DNA from: Candidatus Aquabacterium excrementipullorum | Lineage (GTDB): Bacteria; Pseudomonadota; Gammaproteobacteria; Burkholderiales; Burkholderiaceae_C | Direction: 5' to 3' | Assembly: GCA_019112875.1 (NCBI GenBank) | Contig: DXIO01000007.1 | Coordinates: 1-44,593, forward strand | DNA length: 44,593 nucleotides | In this document: in pieces, positions 41,319 to 44,593 of the stretch | Position numbering within the stretch: the first letter of the stretch is position 1 | How the letters are laid out: the number at the start of each line of letters is the position of its first letter | Notes under the pieces: generated by a model | Told to the model about the DNA's origin: nothing | Databases searched by the model: none | The model's input: the letters and a program-made list of their open reading frames with translations, nothing else | Translations under genes and position numbers: made by a program

Positions 41319-42703
41319 GCACCTTGACCCAGTACTGGATCGACGAAGCCAGCCGCCTGGACCAGACCCTGGGCGCGGTCCGCACCGAGGCCGCCGCCGC
41401 GCGCCTGGCACAGGCCGCCGCGCAGGCCCAATCGCGCATTGCCGCCGACACCGTGCGCGTGGCCTCCGACGCGGTCGCCGTGGCGCGCAAGGCCCTGGCC
41501 GGCATCCCCACCCCGGCCGATGGCGACCCGCTGCTGTCGGTCATGAGCCAGGCCCTGATCGCCTGGCACGAGGCCCTGCATGCGCAGGCCAGCGCGGACC
41601 TCACGCTGCAGTCCGCCAAGGCCGAGGTCGAGCGCCTGCAGACGCTCGACACCGCGTTGCAGCAGGAGCTGGCCGAGGTGAAGGCCGCGCAGCTGCTGGA
41701 CAGCAAGGCCGCGCTGCAACGTGCGGCGGCGGTGGCATCGCTGAAAGCAGGCGGTGCCTGGGCCGATCTGGCCGCGGACGCCGCCCAGGCCCTGAGCGAT
41801 TTCGAGGCCGGCGCCCGAAGCCGGGTGGAAGGCGAGTTCCCTTCCAACGCCGCGCCCGAGAAGGACTTCCTGACCCGCGTGCGTGCGCGCCGTGCCCTGG
41901 TGCTCGACAGCGCCGTCCAGGCGCAGGACGTGGCCACCACCAGCGCCACGGCCAGCACGGCCGCATTGGCCCAGGCCCAGCGCCAGTTCGACCAGGCCTG
42001 GCAGGCCGTGCGCAGCCTGGTCGAGACCGCGCCCCGCCTGGCGGACGACCGCGACACCCTGGCCCGGCTCGCCGCGCTGCCGGCACCCCATCCCACCGCG
42101 CCCGTCAGCTACCCGATCCTCACGCCCGCCCAGCACGACGAACTGTTCGACGCCAGCCTCAAGTCCGCGCGTGAAGACGCCCTGTCCGATCTGGCGATCG
42201 CCGACAAGGCCGAAGACGATTGGCGCCAGGCCCAGAGCGATTACGACAAGGCGCTGAACGCCGCGCTCAAGGCCCACCCCGACAAGACCGTGGCCGAGCT
42301 CAACGCGGCCGAGGTCCAGGCCGAGTTCGATGCGCTCGACGACGCGGTGACGGAGCGTTCCGACAAGCGGGCCGACCTCATCGCCGACGCCACGGCCTAC
42401 GCCACCCTCCAAGCCTGGTTCGCCGCCGTGCCCGAGCTGCTGTGGGACACGCTGGAGCAGCTGGACAACGCCATCGCCCGCCTCAACGTGTTCAAGGGCG
42501 CGCCCACGCCGGCCCAGCGCCTGCAGGACCTGGCCGACCGCGAGACCGACCTCGTCACCGCCCTGACCGCCGCGCGCCTGGCCGTTCGCACCCAGCGCGT
42601 CGCCGAGCAGGCCACCTTGCGCGCGCTGGGACAGGCCCAGGCGGAGCAGGCCACCGCCGTGCGCCGCGCCAAGGCCGCCTCGCGCGACACGGCGCCGCTG
42701 TGA
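41315..42703 (+). CDS. Uncharacterised coiled-coil-rich CIS protein
   Basis: A 462-aa protein that is almost entirely Ala/Gln/Glu/Arg/Leu-rich helix (for example RLAQAAAQAQSRIAADTVR and ALRALGQAQAEQATAVRRAK), broken only near residues 170-180 and by a Pro-containing stretch near 255-275. No catalytic motif, signal peptide or membrane segment is seen. The start overlaps the ATPase stop (ATGA). Long helical proteins inside CIS loci can be tape-measure-like scaffolds, chaperone-like factors or cargo; I cannot choose between these. Its length is modest for a ruler of a full-length tail. Confidence 0.75.
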   Translation: MSTLTQYWIDEASRLDQTLGAVRTEAAAARLAQAAAQAQSRIAADTVRVASDAVAVARKALAGIPTPADGDPLLSVMSQALIAWHEALHAQASADLTLQSAKAEVERLQTLDTALQQELAEVKAAQLLDSKAALQRAAAVASLKAGGAWADLAADAAQALSDFEAGARSRVEGEFPSNAAPEKDFLTRVRARRALVLDSAVQAQDVATTSATASTAALAQAQRQFDQAWQAVRSLVETAPRLADDRDTLARLAALPAPHPTAPVSYPILTPAQHDELFDASLKSAREDALSDLAIADKAEDDWRQAQSDYDKALNAALKAHPDKTVAELNAAEVQAEFDALDDAVTERSDKRADLIADATAYATLQAWFAAVPELLWDTLEQLDNAIARLNVFKGAPTPAQRLQDLADRETDLVTALTAARLAVRTQRVAEQATLRALGQAQAEQATAVRRAKAASRDTAPL

Positions 42704-42743
42704 GGCCGAGCCCCCATCCCCGCTGTTGCTGGAGCCCCGAGCC

Positions 42744-43685
42744 ATGAACCTCAACGACCTGTCGCCCTCCGGCTGCCTGAACACGACCGACAGCCTGCGC
42801 TGCGACGCGACCCTGCCCGACAACCCGGCCTGCACGCTCAACGTGCACTTCGGCATGATGCTGGGCGTGGACGAACTGCGCACCGAGCAGGGCTTCCACA
42901 TCGGCCGTTCACGCCGCCACCAACGCCTGCTGCATGGCGTGGGCGTGGTCGCCGGCTACCCGCTGGCCTTCGACGACGAGACCTTCGACCTGCGCGTGGG
43001 CCCGGGCTTCGCCGTCGATGCATTGGGCCGTGACCTGGCGCTGGACGTGGACCAGTGCGTCAACCTCGTCCAGTGGTGGCTCAAGCACCAGAGCGACGAA
43101 GCCTTCGATGATCTGGCCAGCCTGGAAGACGCCACCATCGACCTGGACGTGCGCGTCTGCTACAGCACCTGCCTGAGCAGCCCCGTGCCCGCCATCGCCG
43201 AGCCCTGCGCGGGCAACGCGTCCGACATCGCCTACTCACGCGTGTGCGAGACCGTGACACTGCTGCTGCGCCGCCACGTGCCGCCGGTCAGCGCGCCGGC
43301 CCCCGCACCGTCACCCGCCGATCCCAACGTGGACCCCAACGTGCCCGAGCCCGTCACGCCAGCCGATGTGCCGCCGATCGTCGAGGCCGCGAAGGACCAC
43401 GCCGCGCTGGCCCTGCTGCTCTCGCAGATCGACACCGCGGCCCCCGATCCCATCGACACGGTCGACCTGTGCCTGCCCCTGGGCACGCTGCGCGGTGTGC
43501 ACCTGAAGAAGGACGCCGACGGCTGGACCGCCACGCTGGGCAGCATCGACCTGAACACCCGCCCGCTGCTGATGTCCACCGGCGCACTGCAGCAACTGCT
43601 GCTGCCGCTGCTGGCCCAGGCCCCACTGCCTGGCGACGCATCCAAGGCCAAGCGCGTTGGTCGCACCGGCAAGGCCAGCACCTAG
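42744..43685 (+). CDS. CIS-cluster protein with N-terminal module shared with the next gene
   Basis: A 313-aa protein of unknown function. Residues about 35-105 form a module: HFGMMLGVDELRTEQGFH, RRHQRLLHGVGVVAGYPL, then LRVGPGFAVDALGRDLALD. The same plan recurs in the next protein (LHYFDGKFLKADALAQEQAY, GWGVVNGLGV, LTVGSGLAITPAGHFVL). A Cys-containing region (CYSTCL, EPCAGN) and a Pro/Asp/Val-rich linker with a PNVDPNVPEPV repeat follow. The C-terminus is a beta-rich tail. ATG 42744 gives a clean N-terminus; an upstream in-frame ATG at 42726 is less likely. Confidence 0.72.
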   Translation: MNLNDLSPSGCLNTTDSLRCDATLPDNPACTLNVHFGMMLGVDELRTEQGFHIGRSRRHQRLLHGVGVVAGYPLAFDDETFDLRVGPGFAVDALGRDLALDVDQCVNLVQWWLKHQSDEAFDDLASLEDATIDLDVRVCYSTCLSSPVPAIAEPCAGNASDIAYSRVCETVTLLLRRHVPPVSAPAPAPSPADPNVDPNVPEPVTPADVPPIVEAAKDHAALALLLSQIDTAAPDPIDTVDLCLPLGTLRGVHLKKDADGWTATLGSIDLNTRPLLMSTGALQQLLLPLLAQAPLPGDASKAKRVGRTGKAST

Positions 43686-43732
43686 GCATCACTTTTCAAC
43701 TTCATCCTCACCACCATCCACCGAGGTTCGCC

Positions 43733-44593
43733 ATGGGCAATCAGAACGACATCACGGCCGGCTCCGTCGAGCTGGACACGCAGGACGGCGTGGCCTTCAT
43801 CGAGCAGGCCAGCCCGCTGACCCGGCTGCACTACTTCGACGGCAAGTTCCTCAAGGCCGATGCGCTCGCGCAGGAGCAGGCCTACCACCGCACGCAGGTG
43901 CGCCTGTCCAACCTGGCCGGGGGCTGGGGCGTGGTCAACGGGCTGGGCGTGGGCCTGGCGGGTGACCAACTCACGGTGGGCAGCGGCCTGGCCATCACGC
44001 CGGCGGGCCACTTCGTGCTCACGGTGGGCGATGTGCAGGCCAAGGTGAGCGACCTGCTCAAGGTGGCCACGGCCAGCGTCACATCCGGCGGCAATGCCGA
44101 GTTCGGCGAGTGCGCGGGCCAGGGCGCCGGTGGCGTGCAGGAAACCGCCTCGCTGGGCCTGTACGAGATCACCGTCGGCCCCATCGAGGGCCTGTGCGGC
44201 AACGAGCCCGTGTACGGTGCGCTGTGCGAATCGGCCTGCGTGTCCGACTCGCGCCACCCCTACTGGCGCGAAGGCCTGGTGCTGCGCCTGCGGCCCATCA
44301 CGCTCAAGCTGCCCACCAGCACGGCCGTGCCCTTCAGCAATGTGCACCTGCGCAACCGCGTGGCCTCGGCCTATTTCGCCATCGAGCCGGGTTCCACGCC
44401 GTCGGCGCTCAGCGCTTCGGGCCTGGCCAGCGGCGTGTGGTGCCAGCCCGCCAGCCTCTATGGCCGCGACGAGGTCGTGATCGGCCTGCTGGCGCGCGAA
44501 GGCAGCGTCAACCGTGTGATCGATGCGTGGTCCGGCCGGCGCGAGCGCATGGAGGCGCAGGCCCGTGGCTACTGGCAGGGCCGCATGGCGATG
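43733..44593 (+). CDS. CIS-cluster protein, partial (runs off right edge)
   Basis: From ATG 43733 (preceded by CGAGG) the frame stays open for 287 codons to the window end, so the gene is incomplete. The N-terminal module (about residues 27-110) matches the module in the preceding protein. A Cys-rich stretch follows (ECAGQGAGG, LCGNEPVYGALCESAC). Further on, YWREGLVLRLRPITLKLP and ASAYFAIEPG look like beta structure. The role may be surface decoration or fibre attachment, which is a guess from position at the end of the known baseplate genes and from the repeated module. Confidence 0.72.
   Translation, partial: MGNQNDITAGSVELDTQDGVAFIEQASPLTRLHYFDGKFLKADALAQEQAYHRTQVRLSNLAGGWGVVNGLGVGLAGDQLTVGSGLAITPAGHFVLTVGDVQAKVSDLLKVATASVTSGGNAEFGECAGQGAGGVQETASLGLYEITVGPIEGLCGNEPVYGALCESACVSDSRHPYWREGLVLRLRPITLKLPTSTAVPFSNVHLRNRVASAYFAIEPGSTPSALSASGLASGVWCQPASLYGRDEVVIGLLAREGSVNRVIDAWSGRRERMEAQARGYWQGRMAM

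Noticed and set aside
38298-41411. A minus-strand open frame of over 1000 codons opposite the ATPase and the 518-aa gene
   Set aside because: It is an antisense shadow caused by high GC third positions. Its translation is low-complexity His/Gly/Arg/Gln-rich, and the plus strand there encodes a clear AAA+ protein.
20858-44593. Interpretation as an intact prophage
   Set aside because: No terminase, portal, capsid, integrase, lysis or replication genes occur. Cap, paired sheaths and tubes, LysM, DUF5908 and AAA+ genes together are diagnostic of a CIS.
20858-44593. Interpretation as a type VI secretion system
   Set aside because: No TssJ/L/M, TssA, TssK or ClpV-type gene is present. The sheath is a single-chain phage-type protein and not a TssB/TssC pair.

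Overview
The window is GC-rich DNA (about 70 percent by eye) with gene content and order typical of a betaproteobacterium of the order Burkholderiales. Supporting signs are the trio 5-FCL / soluble lytic transglycosylase / NDUFA9-like epimerase, a CysB-type LysR regulator, a MaeB-type malic enzyme divergent from thiL-pgpA-cinA, and the YdaS-type regulator. The genus cannot be fixed from sequence alone.

Layout. 1-1.4 kb: the tail of an unidentified gene, then a divergent pair of phage-type regulators (a YdaS/Cro-like protein and an S24-type repressor whose catalytic residues look replaced) with a set of repeated operator-like motifs between them. 1.4-20.6 kb: ordinary chromosomal genes. These are cardiolipin synthase, OmpW (preceded by two FNR/ANR-like boxes), 5-FCL, Slt, the NDUFA9-like protein, a secreted barnase-type RNase with a barstar-like inhibitor, malic enzyme, thiL-pgpA-cinA, a hybrid histidine kinase with a LuxR-type response regulator, CysB, a small four-helix membrane protein, and two overlapping paralogous membrane diguanylate cyclases.

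20.86 kb to the right edge: one tightly packed, co-directional operon of at least 19 genes encoding an extracellular-type contractile injection system (eCIS; Afp/PVC/MAC relatives), a headless phage-tail-like device. In order it holds a DUF4255 (Afp16/Pvc16-like) cap protein, an unknown 304-aa protein, sheath 1, tube 1, sheath 2, tube 2, a LysM-type (Afp7-like) protein, a DUF5908-type small protein, a hub (gpD/Afp8 N-terminal-like), a separate OB-fold spike, an unknown 612-aa protein with a strong internal hydrophobic segment, gp25, a gp6/J-like baseplate wedge, a gpI/Afp12-like protein, an unknown 518-aa protein, an Afp15-like AAA+ ATPase, an unknown helical 462-aa protein, and two proteins with a shared N-terminal module (the last runs off the window). 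Most junctions overlap by 1 to 8 bases, implying translational coupling.

The most unusual points are the candidate membrane anchor inside the CIS cluster; the tandem 63/62-bp repeat at the junction of the Afp12-like and 518-aa genes, which makes a 42-codon leader ORF that restores start/stop overlaps at both ends; the split hub and spike; and the absence, within the window, of a recognisable PAAR tip, tape-measure protein or Afp13-like fibre. No head, terminase, integrase, portal or T6SS membrane-complex gene is present, so this is not an intact prophage or a canonical T6SS. No tRNA, rRNA, CRISPR array or insertion sequence was seen.
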